Notes: generated by a model not told the origin, from the letters alone. Positions 17,309-25,766 are shown, numbered from the stretch's first letter. The stretch is DNA of 64,000 bases from Bradyrhizobium sp. CB1650 (GCF_029761915.1 NZ_CP121695.1:1951501-2015500); one strand, 5' to 3'. Numbers and translations: made by a program.

Positions 17309-17791
17309 TCAGCCCTTACGCTTGACCGCCTTCTTCGCCGGTCGTGTCTTCGCCGGCGCCGGTCCGCAACACGCCGTGGCGTCGGCCGCGACCAAATTGC
17401 AGAGTTCTGGATGCCCGTCGCAGCAGTCGTTGACCAGGAAAGCGATCACGGACCGCATGCCCTCGACATCCGACCGATAGATGATGGTGCGGCCCTCGCG
17501 AGTTGAGCGCAGGAGGCCGGCCCGCACCAGAATGGCCAAATGGGTGGAGAGGGTGTTGTGCGGCGCACCAATGGTATCGGCAATCACGCCGGCGGTGATG
17601 CCGACCGGCTCGTGCTTGATAAGCAATCTGAAGATTGCCAAGCGCGTGGGCTGAGCAAGTGCGGCAAGAACCGAGATCGCGTGGGGCTCGGACAACTCTC
17701 CCTGGGCCGGCCGAGTGCTGGCGTGGCTGGCAACGGCCAGCATCGATTTCCGCATCCCGTAGTCTCCGCGCGAGTCGTCGAGGTGCGTCAT
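17309..17791 (-). CDS. arsR: ArsR-family metalloregulator divergent from aioBA
   Basis: Winged-helix repressor, about 160 residues from ATG 17791 (ATGs at 17755 and 17743 are alternatives). The core has LAALAQPTRLAIFRLLIKHE, the recognition helix NTLSTHLAILVRAGLL, and wing TREGRTIIYRSD. A Cys cluster near the C-terminal helix, NDCCDGHPELC, matches the As(III)-binding trio of the AfArsR/AtArsR type, and a further CC pair lies in the Lys/Ala-rich tail. As(III) binding should release DNA. A perfect 18-bp palindrome 52 bases upstream of the start, between this gene and aioB, is the likely operator. So it probably controls itself, the downstream membrane protein, and aioBA. Confidence 0.85.
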   Translation of the reverse strand: MTHLDDSRGDYGMRKSMLAVASHASTRPAQGELSEPHAISVLAALAQPTRLAIFRLLIKHEPVGITAGVIADTIGAPHNTLSTHLAILVRAGLLRSTREGRTIIYRSDVEGMRSVIAFLVNDCCDGHPELCNLVAADATACCGPAPAKTRPAKKAVKRKG

Positions 17792-17842
17792 GTTTACTCC
17801 ACAGCTCAGGTGACAAGCCAGCACGTTTCGACTATTAAATAT

Positions 17843-17860
17843 GTCGAGACGTCTCGACAC
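17843..17860. promoter_or_regulatory. Perfect palindrome, probable ArsR operator at aio locus
   Basis: TGTCGAGACGTCTCGACA reads the same on both strands. It lies in the divergent region between arsR and aioB. The half-site pattern TGTCG-N8-CGACA recurs with the same spacing before the ArsR-ArsC fusion gene at 24445-24462. An AT-rich stretch (ATTAAATAT) lies directly beside it and may hold a -10 element. Confidence 0.7.
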
Positions 17861-17950
17861 ATCGTACCCTTCGATGTGAAAGGCGTGCGACAGAAAAATA
17901 GCGAGCGCTCCGGCCCGGTAGGCGTATCGGTCCGATCTCGAGGAAGCACC

Positions 17951-17970
17951 CGCCAGTAGGCGTACTGGCG
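17951..17970 (+). promoter_or_regulatory. Hairpin in the aioB 5' leader
   Basis: CGCCAGTA, loop GGCG, TACTGGCG: an 8-bp perfect stem ending just before the aioB ribosome site (GAGGA) and about 18 bases before ATG 17989. It could affect mRNA stability or ribosome access; no known riboswitch class is recognised. Confidence 0.5.
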
Positions 17971-17988
17971 AACCCGAGGAGCATCACC

Positions 17989-18510
17989 ATGTCGCGCTGC
18001 GATCGTATGGTCGACGTCGGCCGCCGTCGTTTCATGAGCGCGGCGGGTCTCGCCGCCGCTGGAGTTGCCGTCAGCTCAATAACGCCTTCCTCCGCCCAGG
18101 CTGCGCCCGCAGCGGCGAGGGTGGACTATCCGGTCAACCGTCTGGCCAACGTCAAGGATCTCAAGCCCAACGAGCCGTTGAACGTCTCCTATCCGGACGC
18201 AAGCGCTCCTGGCGTGCTCTTGAAGCTCGGCAAGCAAGTGCCCGGCGGGGTAGGCGCCGAGGGCGACATTGTCGGCTTCACGACGATCTGCCCGCACAAG
18301 GGCTTCACCCTCAATTACAGCGCGGGTGACCGGACCATGAACTGTCCCGGCCATTATTCCCGGTTCGACTGCGAGGCGGGTGGCCAGCAGATCTGGGGCC
18401 AAGCAACGCAAAATCTCCCGCAGTACGCGCTCCGTGTCGACGACAAGGGCGACATCTACGCCGAAGGCGTGGACGAATTGCTCTACGGCCGCCTTTCCAA
18501 CGTGCTCTAG
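17989..18510 (+). CDS. aioB: Arsenite oxidase small (Rieske) subunit
   Basis: 173 residues. The N-terminus carries a Tat signal (GRRRFMSAAGLAAAGVAVSS), so the folded protein is exported to the periplasm together with AioA. The Rieske [2Fe-2S] centre is bound by C-P-H-K-G and C-P-G-H (residues about 102-126). The body VKDLKPNEPLNVSYPD... and the C-terminal DIYAEGVDELLYGRLSNVL match AioB well. It passes electrons from the molybdenum subunit to a c-type cytochrome or azurin. It is followed after 13 bases by aioA, which carries a nonsense codon, so AioB may lack its partner. No cytochrome gene is linked. Confidence 0.92.
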   Translation: MSRCDRMVDVGRRRFMSAAGLAAAGVAVSSITPSSAQAAPAAARVDYPVNRLANVKDLKPNEPLNVSYPDASAPGVLLKLGKQVPGGVGAEGDIVGFTTICPHKGFTLNYSAGDRTMNCPGHYSRFDCEAGGQQIWGQATQNLPQYALRVDDKGDIYAEGVDELLYGRLSNVL

Positions 18511-18523
18511 GGGAGGAACGATC

Positions 18524-21136
18524 ATGGCCTACAAGCGTCAAATCGATCGGCTCCCGATCATTCCCGCGGACGCCAAGGAATCCAACGTAACCTGCCACTA
18601 TTGCATCGTCGGTTGTGGCTACAAGGCGTATACCTGGGCCGCCAGCACACAGGGCGGTACGGCGCCCAATCAGAACAAATTCGGTGTGGATCTGAGCAAG
18701 CAGCAGGGTGCGGAGACCGCAGCCTGGTATTCGCCGTCGATGTACAACATCGTGCGCCAGAACGGCCAGGACGTGCACATCGTCATCAAGCCCGACAAGG
18801 ACTGCGTCGTGAATTCGGGCCTGGGGTCGGTCCGCGGTGCCCGCATGGCGGAGATGAGCTACTCGCAGCAGCGCAACACGCAGTTGCAGCGCCTAACGGA
18901 CCCCATGGTCTGGCGCTATGGGCAGATGCAGCCAACGAGCTGGGACGATGCGCTCGACCTCGTCGCCCGCGTGACGGTCGCGGTGATGAACGACATGGGC
19001 GAAGACGGCGTATTCGTCTCGGCCTTCGATCATGGCGGCGCCGGTGGCGGGTATGAGAACACCTGGGGCACCGGCAAGCTCTACTTCGGCGCCATGAAGG
19101 TGAAGAACATCCGGATTCACAACCGGCCGGCCTACAACTCATAAGTCCACGCTACCCGCGACATGGGCGTGGGCGAGCTCAACAATTGCTACGAAGATGC
19201 CGAACTGGCCGACACGCTTGTCGCCGTGGGCACCAATGCGCTCGAGACCCAGACCAACTACTTCCTGAATCATTGGGTCCCGAACCTGCGCGGAACTTCG
19301 CTCGACAAGAAGAAGGCCGAGTTCGGCTCCGAGCCGGTGGAGCGCGCCAAGGTCATCATTGTCGATCCGCGCCGAACGGTAACGGTGAACGCCTGCGAGG
19401 TCGAAGCCGGCAAAGACAACGTCATGCATCTGGCGATCAATCCAGGCACGGATCTCGCGTTGTTCAATGCGTGGATGACGCACATCGCGGACAAGGGCTG
19501 GCTCGACAAGGCGTTCGTTGACGCCTCGACGACCAATTTCGATCAGATGAAGGCCGCCAACAAGGTCAGCTTGGAAGATGCAGCGAAGATCACGGGCCTC
19601 ACTGCCGATCAGATCAGCAAATCCGCGGAATGGATCGCACAGCCAAAGGCGGGCAACGCACGTCGTCGAGCGATGTTCGCCTACGAAAAGGGCCTGATTT
19701 GGGGCAACGACAACTACCGCACCAACGGCGCCCTGGTGAACGTCGCGCTCGCTACAGGCAATATCGGCCGGCCCGGCGGCGGTTGCGTCCGCATGGGTGG
19801 ACACCAGGAAGGCTACTCGCGGCCATCCGATACCTTCGTCGGGCGGCCTGCCGCCTACGTCGACAAGCTCCTGATCGAGGGCAAGGGCGGTATCCATCAC
19901 ATCTGGGGATGCGATCACTACAAGACCACGCTAAACGCATTCAAGTTCAAGCAGGCGTACAAGAAGCGCACCGACATGGTGAAGGACGCCATGATGACGG
20001 CGCCATATGGCGACCGGCCTGCGATGATCAACGCGATTGCCGACGCGATCAAGAAAGGCGGGTTGTTTGCAGTCGACGTCGACATCGTCCCGACCAAGAT
20101 CGGTGAGGCCTGCCATGTGTGGCTGCCGGCCGCGACCTCGGGGGAGGCGAACCTCACCTCGATGAACGGCGAGCGTCGCATGCGCTTGACCGAGAAGTAC
20201 ATGGATCCGCCCGGGCAGGCGATGCCCGATTGCCTGATCGCCGCGCGCATCGCCAATCACATGGAGCGGGTGCTGCGCGAGCAGGGCAAGGCCGAGATTG
20301 CCGACCACTTCAAGGGCTTCGACTGGAAGACCGAGGAAGATGCCTTCATGGACGGCTATCACCAGCATGAGAAGGGCGGCGAGTTCGTCACCTATGCCCG
20401 GTTGCGCGTCATGGGGACGAACGGCTTCCAGGAGCCGGCGGTCGGGCTCGAGACCACCGGCGCTGTCGCCGCCGGCACGTCGACAGGCACAACGACGGGA
20501 GAGGTCTTGAAGGGACCGGCCATCGAGGGAGCCCGCGGAAAAGAGCCTGTCCAGAAAAAGGGGGCCGCAACATCAGCGGCGGTGTCGGCCGCGTCGGGCG
20601 GTGCCGAGCGGATCATCGGCACCAAGCGGCTCTATGCCGACGGCAAGTTCAACAACAAGGACGGCAAGGCCAAATTCATGGAGACGCAGTGGCGCGGCTT
20701 GCAGGCGCCCGGCAAAGAAGCCGAGATGAACAAGTTCCCGTTCCTGATCAATAACGGCCGCGCCAACATCACCTGGCAGAGTTCCTATCTCGACCAGGAC
20801 AATGAGTTCGTCACGGATCGGACGCCGTATCCCTACCTCCAGATGAACCCGCAAGACATGGATGAGCTGCGGCTCAAGCAGGGCGATCTGGTCGAAATCT
20901 ACAATGACAACGGCTCGACCCAGGCCATGGTCTATCCGACGCCGACAGCCAAGCCAAAGCAGACGTTCATGGTCTTCGCCCAAGCCAACGGCGTGCAAGG
21001 GAATGTCGTCTCACCCGGCGTGAACGAATTCATCATCCCGAACTACAAGCAGACGTGGGCCAACATCCGTAAGCTCGCGGATGCGCCGGAGGGCGTGAAA
21101 CATCTTAGCTTCAAGTCGCTCGACTACACGGCCTGA
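18524..21136 (+). pseudogene. aioA: Arsenite oxidase large molybdopterin subunit, interrupted by an in-frame TAA
   Basis: One continuous frame of 870 codons encodes AioA apart from a TAA at 19142-19144 (codon 207). Start ATG 18524 has the ribosome site GGGGAGGAACG. N-terminal CHYCIVGC (Cys 24, 27, 31) binds the [3Fe-4S] cluster. Later family motifs include NYFLNHWVPNLRG, AYEKGLIWGNDNY, GCVRMGGHQEGY and LTSMNGERRMRL. The stop falls in HNRPAYNS-stop-VHATRDMG, where relatives have Glu. In Alcaligenes faecalis AioA that His-Glu pair is H195/E203 of the arsenite pocket (numbering from memory). No frameshift or deletion accompanies the stop, so a single base change (GAA to TAA) explains it. Without suppression only a 206-residue fragment is made. 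An internal ATG at 19163 has no ribosome site. Confidence 0.9.
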
Positions 21137-21217
21137 CAAGCGTTCATTCTCATGACATCCGGGGCGGTACGCCGCCCCGGATGTGCGGCGGGTGAGCCGA
21201 TCATCGGGGCTGCCGGA

Positions 21218-21421
21218 ATGTCGCTTCGTACAGCCAATTTGCTTACCCTATGGGGCTTCTACGCCCTCTACGTCGGCCTTATGGGCATCCTGATGGCAAT
21301 CAACGTCCCGGTCAGTTCCGACGCGCGGAGATCGGCTGTGGTTGTCCTCGGCGCAATTGCGTTGGCGGGAGCGGCGGTGATGTCACTCGGTCGATTGACG
21401 AAGGCTGATGGCTCGAAGTAA
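21218..21421 (+). CDS. Small two-helix membrane protein downstream of aioA
   Basis: 67 residues from ATG 21218, with two hydrophobic helices: NLLTLWGFYALYVGLMGILMAI and AVVVLGAIALAGAAVMSLG. An in-frame ATG at 21152 would add 22 residues with no membrane character; neither start has a strong ribosome site. It follows aioA by 81 bases in the same direction. Typical aio operons have a cytochrome c here, which is absent. Function unknown. Confidence 0.55.
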   Translation: MSLRTANLLTLWGFYALYVGLMGILMAINVPVSSDARRSAVVVLGAIALAGAAVMSLGRLTKADGSK

Positions 21422-21604
21422 CGGCGGATGGCGGCCGATCTCGACCTGAATTCCAAATGTGCGCGAGCAGCTAGGCGGCGTCGAGCGCTTCGCCTCTCTC
21501 TCAAGCTCCCAGAACTTGGCGGTGCTGCGAGATTGAGGCCGATAAAGAACGTTCCGCGGCGGATTGATGAGGCGCTTGGCAGCAAAGAGCCCGAGGCACG
21601 TCGC

Positions 21605-21736
21605 CTAACTGCGGCGCACCAAGCCGATAACTCTCCTAATCACAAATATGACGAATGCACCGATTGTTCCGACTATGATTGCCAGGGATACAAAGGAAAG
21701 CGTGGTCAAGGCGAGGGAAGTGACGGTCTCAAGCAT
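21605..21736 (-). CDS. Possible 43-residue single-pass membrane peptide
   Basis: A short frame (start ATG 21736) encodes MLETVTSLALTTLSFVS, then a strongly hydrophobic helix (LAIIVGTIGAFVIFVI) and a basic tail RRVIGLVRRS. That gives a clean positive-inside membrane topology. It lies 105 bases downstream of arsC on the same strand, at the end of the arsenate cluster. No clear ribosome site precedes it, so it may not be a real gene. Confidence 0.35.
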   Translation of the reverse strand: MLETVTSLALTTLSFVSLAIIVGTIGAFVIFVIRRVIGLVRRS

Positions 21737-21841
21737 GGGAAACAACCGTGCAGCCCAGTCTTACAGTGATCATTCGGGGCTTTGGTCGAGCCGGCCCAGC
21801 GGTCCAGCTCCCCGTTCAGCGTCGTGTGTTCGCCGCAGCGG

Positions 21842-22243
21842 TCAAGCCTCGATGATCTCGCCGTCTTCCTTAACGAAGCGACCGATGTGCGGATTGGGCA
21901 GCAGGTCCAACACTGCTTCCGACGGCCGGCAGAGCTTGACGCCCTTGGGCGCCACCACAATCGGCCGATTGATGAGGATCGGGTGCGCAAGCATCTGATC
22001 GATGAGCTCGTCGTCTGTCCATTTCGGGTCGGCGAGACCGAGTTCATGGAATGGCGTCCCCTTCTCGCGCAGAAGCGCGCGGACCTGGATGTCCATGGCC
22101 GCGACCAATTCCTTGAGTCTTTCGCGCGAGGGAGGCGTCTTCAGATATTCGATGATGGTCGGTTCGACGCCGCTCTGGCGGATCATCGCGAGCGTGTTGC
22201 GGGAGGTGCCGCAGTCTGGATTGTGATAGATCGTAACGCTCAT
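21842..22243 (-). CDS. arsC: Glutaredoxin-dependent arsenate reductase
   Basis: 133 residues, ArsC/Spx thioredoxin-fold type. The catalytic Cys is in YHNPDCGTSRNTL near the N-terminus. The arsenate-binding Arg residues expected for the R773 type fall in LINRPIVV and KLCRPSEAVL. It reduces As(V) to As(III) using glutathione and glutaredoxin. The start codon overlaps the aqpS stop by four bases (ATGA), so it is translationally coupled as the last gene of the fusion-arsC-aqpS-arsC operon. The product As(III) can leave through the aquaglyceroporin. Confidence 0.92.
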   Translation of the reverse strand: MSVTIYHNPDCGTSRNTLAMIRQSGVEPTIIEYLKTPPSRERLKELVAAMDIQVRALLREKGTPFHELGLADPKWTDDELIDQMLAHPILINRPIVVAPKGVKLCRPSEAVLDLLPNPHIGRFVKEDGEIIEA

Positions 22244-22941
22244 CGTGATGTCTCCGCGATTTTGACCGGGCCCCTCACTTCGGGTCTTCCGAGCAGCCAA
22301 TTCATCAACAGCATGCCTACGAAGGCACCGCAGAGTTCGGCGAGGATGAAGCCTGGCAGGTCCACGGGACGAATTCCCGCGAACGTGTTTGTCAGCGAAC
22401 GCGCGATCGCGACCGCCGGATTCGCGAACGAGGTCGAGGCAGTGAACCAGTACGCCGCCGTGATGTAGAGGCCGACGAGCCACGGTACCGCCGTGCGTTG
22501 GAAGCGGATTCCGGCCAGGATGGTCGCGACCAGACCGAAGGCCGCGACGAACTCGGCGAACCATTGGGCGCCGCCGGTGCGCGTCTTCATCGAGAAGTCA
22601 ACGACAGGCAGCGCGAACATGAGATGCGCCGCCATGGTGCCCGCAATGCCTCCGGCGATCTGCGCGATCACGTAAAGCACGGCCTCTTGCGGCGGCAACT
22701 CGCGTTTGCCGGTGAAGACCAGCGTGACGGCGGGATTGAAGTGGGCGCCGGAGATAGGTCCCAGCACCGTGATCAGCACGACGAGAATGGCTCCGGTCGG
22801 CAACGTGTTGCACAGCAGCGCCAGGGCGACGTCCTTGGTCAGCGTCTCGGCCATGATGCCGGACCCGACCACGGTGGCGACCAGAACCCCGGTGCCGAGC
22901 GCTTCCGCGGCCAAGCGCCGAGGGAGATCAAACGTATCCAT
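22240..22941 (-). CDS. aqpS: Aquaglyceroporin for arsenite (AqpS type, MIP family)
   Basis: 233 residues with six hydrophobic helices and two half-helix NPA motifs: ISGAHFNPAVTLVF (about residue 66) and STSFANPAVAIARSL (about residue 180). In Sinorhizobium meliloti, AqpS replaces an ArsB pump and lets As(III) made by ArsC flow out down its gradient. The gene order here, with an arsC before and after it, fits that scheme. Its ATG shares one base with the stop of the upstream arsC (TGATG). No arsB or acr3 gene is seen in the window. Confidence 0.9.
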   Translation of the reverse strand: MDTFDLPRRLAAEALGTGVLVATVVGSGIMAETLTKDVALALLCNTLPTGAILVVLITVLGPISGAHFNPAVTLVFTGKRELPPQEAVLYVIAQIAGGIAGTMAAHLMFALPVVDFSMKTRTGGAQWFAEFVAAFGLVATILAGIRFQRTAVPWLVGLYITAAYWFTASTSFANPAVAIARSLTNTFAGIRPVDLPGFILAELCGAFVGMLLMNWLLGRPEVRGPVKIAETSR

Positions 22942-23468
22942 CAGTTGGCCTTTGGTTGCAGGTGGGTGGCGCCGTCGAGGCGGCCGATTTCGCGCAGCCT
23001 GGAGCCTAGCGAAAGCTTGTCGATGACGTGCAGCGGGAGGTTCGTGAACTCGCTAATTCGGTGCTTTAGATACCGGAACGCGAATTCGAAGGCGGCCTCC
23101 TTTTCAAGATCAGTGCCTTCTACGGCAGCCGGATCCTCGATGCCCCAATGTTCGGTCGTCGGCTGGCCGGGCCATACCGGGCAGCTTTCGCCGGCCGCGC
23201 TGTCGCAGACGGTGAATATGAAATCCATCTTGGGCGCGTCGGGCGCGACGAATTCCGTCCACGTCTTCGAGCGCATCCCGTCAGTCGGATAACCGAACTT
23301 CTCCAGCACCTTGAGGGCGAAGGGATTGATCTGGCCCTTGGGTTGGCTGCCGGCCGAAAAGGATCTGAAGCGCCCCTCGCCATCCTTCCGCAGGATGGAC
23401 TCGGCGATGACTGACCGGGCGCTGTTCCCGGTGCAGAGGAAGAGGACGTTGTAGATGCGGTCGCTCAT
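22941..23468 (-). CDS. arsC: Thioredoxin-type arsenate reductase (LMW phosphatase fold)
   Basis: 175 residues. The P-loop CTGNSARS (Cys-x5-Arg) near residue 12 and the later VCDSAAGESCPVWPG segment, with two further Cys, match the LMW-PTP-like ArsC family. These relay electrons through a Cys triad to thioredoxin. KGQINPFALKVLEKFGYPTDGMRSKTW is also typical. It is the second gene of the operon that begins with the ArsR-ArsC fusion, 88 bases downstream of it, and overlaps the aqpS start. Confidence 0.9.
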   Translation of the reverse strand: MSDRIYNVLFLCTGNSARSVIAESILRKDGEGRFRSFSAGSQPKGQINPFALKVLEKFGYPTDGMRSKTWTEFVAPDAPKMDFIFTVCDSAAGESCPVWPGQPTTEHWGIEDPAAVEGTDLEKEAAFEFAFRYLKHRISEFTNLPLHVIDKLSLGSRLREIGRLDGATHLQPKAN

Positions 23469-23556
23469 GAAGCATCACCCAAGCTATCTAGAGTTGTTGA
23501 ATGTCGTCCTGCGATCAACAAAAGTGCGATCAGTCTGCATCCTCACCGCCAGACGG

Positions 23557-24426
23557 TTATGGCGAAACGCGGTTTGTGTCGCCGATCTCGTCCAGACGCG
23601 TCTTCAACGCCATGCGGTCAAGCGATGCGAAGGGGAGGCTGATGAAGATTTCGAGCCGCCGCCGTATCATCGCGTAAAGCTCGTTCAGCAATGTTGTCCG
23701 TTCTGAGGCTGAGCCGGTGAACTGGACGGGATCTGGCACCGGCCACGCGCCGGTCACAAATTTTGTCCCGAGATCCGGACAGAACTGTCCCCGCGGCGTG
23801 TCGCAAAGCGCAATCACGAAATCCATCCGCGGCGCCTCGGGACCGGTGAACTCGTTCCACGACTTGCAGCGCAAATGGGTGACGTCGTGCCCTAACTGCT
23901 TCAGACGATCGATCACCTCTGGAAGCGGAGACTCGGCAGGGTCAGATCCAGCGGAATAGGCGTGAAATCGTCCCCCTCCGATCTTCTGGAGGAGCGCTTC
24001 CGCCATGATCGAGCGCGCAGAATTCTGCGTGCACACGAACAGGACGTTGAAGGCAGGCGCAACAACATCTGGAGAGGGCTCGGGGACCAGCGCCGCAGGC
24101 ACGACGGGAAGATGGCCGCAGAGCTCGGGTTTTCCACCGCAGCAATCGCGAGCGAGAAAGTCCATCAACCCCCGAAAGCCGGCGACGTCGGCGCGGTAGC
24201 TGACCGTCCGGCCGTTCCTCTCCGCGACGATCAGGCCGGCGCGGGCAAGTACAGCCAAGTGGTTCGACATCGTATTGTGCGGCACGTCGCAGTAACGCGC
24301 GATCTCTCCCGCGAGAACGCTGTCCGGATAGACCGACAGCAGCCGCCGCAACGCCTCCAACCGCGTGGGCTGTCCGAGGGACGCGAATCCCTCGATCGCC
24401 GTCTCGGTGAAGTTCGCCTGATCCAT
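23557..24426 (-). CDS. ArsR-ArsC fusion: arsenic regulator joined to arsenate reductase
   Basis: 289 residues in two domains. Residues 1-105 are an ArsR winged helix (LGQPTRLEALRRLLSV, recognition helix NTMSNHLAVLARAGLI, ERNGRTVSYRAD) with the As(III)-binding Cys set ARDCCGGKPELC. After a Pro-rich linker, residues 125-289 are an LMW-PTP-type ArsC with P-loop CTQNSARS and the second catalytic segment LCDTPRGQFCPD. Such fusions occur naturally in rhizobial ars operons. One protein could therefore both produce As(III) and be released from DNA by it. A TGTCG-N8-CGACA inverted repeat lies just upstream of the start. It leads the minus-strand arsenate operon and is divergent from pstS. Confidence 0.9.
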   Translation of the reverse strand: MDQANFTETAIEGFASLGQPTRLEALRRLLSVYPDSVLAGEIARYCDVPHNTMSNHLAVLARAGLIVAERNGRTVSYRADVAGFRGLMDFLARDCCGGKPELCGHLPVVPAALVPEPSPDVVAPAFNVLFVCTQNSARSIMAEALLQKIGGGRFHAYSAGSDPAESPLPEVIDRLKQLGHDVTHLRCKSWNEFTGPEAPRMDFVIALCDTPRGQFCPDLGTKFVTGAWPVPDPVQFTGSASERTTLLNELYAMIRRRLEIFISLPFASLDRMALKTRLDEIGDTNRVSP

Positions 24427-24444
24427 AACCCTCTCAATATTTTG

Positions 24445-24462
24445 TGTCGGTAGTTATCGACA
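24445..24462. promoter_or_regulatory. Probable ArsR operator upstream of the ArsR-ArsC fusion
   Basis: TGTCG-GTAGTTAT-CGACA, an inverted repeat 19 bases upstream of the fusion gene ATG and about 105 bases upstream of the divergent pstS. Half-sites and spacing equal those of the palindrome at 17843-17860 in front of aio. One operator here could control both directions. Confidence 0.6.
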
Positions 24463-24566
24463 TATTAAGCGCGATAGCGCGCGTTTCGAAGGAAAATCAT
24501 TGCTCGTAACCCAAGGTCTAGGATAGATAAGTCGGGACAAATGGACATATAGCTGCGGAGAGACGA

Positions 24567-25580
24567 ATGATCAAGTGCGTATTGGGTGTCCTTCTCGCCT
24601 CGTTGTCCTTGTCGACGGGAGCTGCCCAAGCAGCCGAGAGCACCGGGGCCGGATCGACCTTCGTGTTTCCCATTCTCGAAAAATGGGCCGCGGCGTACGA
24701 AGCCAAGACCGGCGACAAGATCCGCTATGAATCGATTGGATCGGGATCAGGCATTACTCAGATCAAGGCGGCAACCGTCGACTTTGGTGCTTCGGACATG
24801 CCGTTGCGAACCGAGGAGCTGGAAAAAAGAGGCCTCGGTCAGTTTCCGCTCGTGATCGGCGGCGTGGTGCCCGTCGTCAATATTGACGGTATCGGCCCAG
24901 GCGGCATTCGTTTCTCAGGCCCGCTGCTCGCGGACATCTTTCTCGGCAAAATCAAGAACTGGAATGATCCGGCGATCCGCGCCCTCAATCCAGACGTCAA
25001 TCTGCCCGCAGCGCCCATTTCGGTCATACACCGCTTGGACGGATCAGGGACCACGTTCAATTGGGCAAATTATCTGTCGAAGGTCAGTCCTGAATGGAAG
25101 CAACAGGTAGGTGAAGGCACGTCCATTGAGTGGCCGATCGGAGCGGGCGGAAAAGGCAATGAGGGAGTTGCCGCATTTGTTGCGCTGGCAAAGAACTCAA
25201 TCGGCTACGTGGAGTATGCCTACGCCATCAAAAACAAGCTGGCCTACGGATTGGTGCAGAACGGGGCGGGACGGTTCGTTAAACCCGGCGCAGAGGCGTT
25301 CCAGGCAGCCGCAGAGAGCGCCAACTGGGTGGGGGCAAAGGATTTCTTCCTGGTCATGACCGATGCTCCAGGAGAAAACGCTTACCCCATCACCGCGACT
25401 GCGTTCATCATCATGTACAAGCAACCCAAGGATCTTGGGCGGGCGAAACGCGCAATAGACTTCTTCAGGTGGTCGTTGGAAAACGGGCAGGCGCAAGCGG
25501 CCGAGCTAGGCTACGTTCCGCTTCCGCCTTCTCTCGTCAAACAGATCGAAAAGTACTGGAGCTCGGAATTCGGAAGCTAG
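24567..25580 (+). CDS. pstS: Phosphate-binding periplasmic protein (PstS), arsenic-island copy
   Basis: 337 residues. Signal peptide CVLGVLLASLSLSTGAAQAAE, then the PstS fold. Phosphate-binding loops are STGAGSTFVFPILEKWA, YESIGSGSGITQIKA, FGASDMPL and RLDGSGTTFNWANYL. It captures phosphate (and possibly arsenate) for the PstCAB transporter, whose genes are not nearby. Its place in a divergent pair with the arsenate-reductase operon suggests an arsenic-induced copy. It may favour phosphate over arsenate, or feed PhoR-type sensing (inference). ATG 24567 is preceded by GGAGAGACG. Confidence 0.9.
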   Translation: MIKCVLGVLLASLSLSTGAAQAAESTGAGSTFVFPILEKWAAAYEAKTGDKIRYESIGSGSGITQIKAATVDFGASDMPLRTEELEKRGLGQFPLVIGGVVPVVNIDGIGPGGIRFSGPLLADIFLGKIKNWNDPAIRALNPDVNLPAAPISVIHRLDGSGTTFNWANYLSKVSPEWKQQVGEGTSIEWPIGAGGKGNEGVAAFVALAKNSIGYVEYAYAIKNKLAYGLVQNGAGRFVKPGAEAFQAAAESANWVGAKDFFLVMTDAPGENAYPITATAFIIMYKQPKDLGRAKRAIDFFRWSLENGQAQAAELGYVPLPPSLVKQIEKYWSSEFGS

Positions 25581-25716
25581 GGTGGGCGCTGTGCAACGCG
25601 TTTGCGGCCTGCCTCGTTGCCTTGGCAATCCGTGATGCCGGTCACTGGACCGCCTCGCCGTTAAAAACGCGCCAATGTCTGATTGGACGCTGACTCCAGC
25701 AGCCGATATTTCGAAT

Positions 25717-25726
25717 ATTCTAGAAT
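25717..25726. promoter_or_regulatory. Palindrome ATTCTAGAAT, possible operator of the second arsR
   Basis: A perfect 10-bp palindrome within an AT-rich stretch (GAATATTCTAGAATTATGG) 41 bases before the chosen arsR start. The core ATTCTAGAA recurs upstream of the flavoprotein gene at 26108-26116. The shared sequence suggests one regulator for both promoters. Confidence 0.45.
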
Positions 25727-25766
25727 TATGGTTGACGGCGGCGAAAGCGAGCATATTGTACCGTCC

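Noticed and set aside
19142..19144. Selenocysteine or programmed recoding at the aioA stop
   Set aside because: The codon is TAA, not TGA, and no recoding structure is known for this family; a point mutation is simpler.
19163..21136. A separate gene starting at the ATG after the aioA stop
   Set aside because: Continues the AioA sequence in the same frame with no ribosome site, so it is the downstream part of an interrupted gene.
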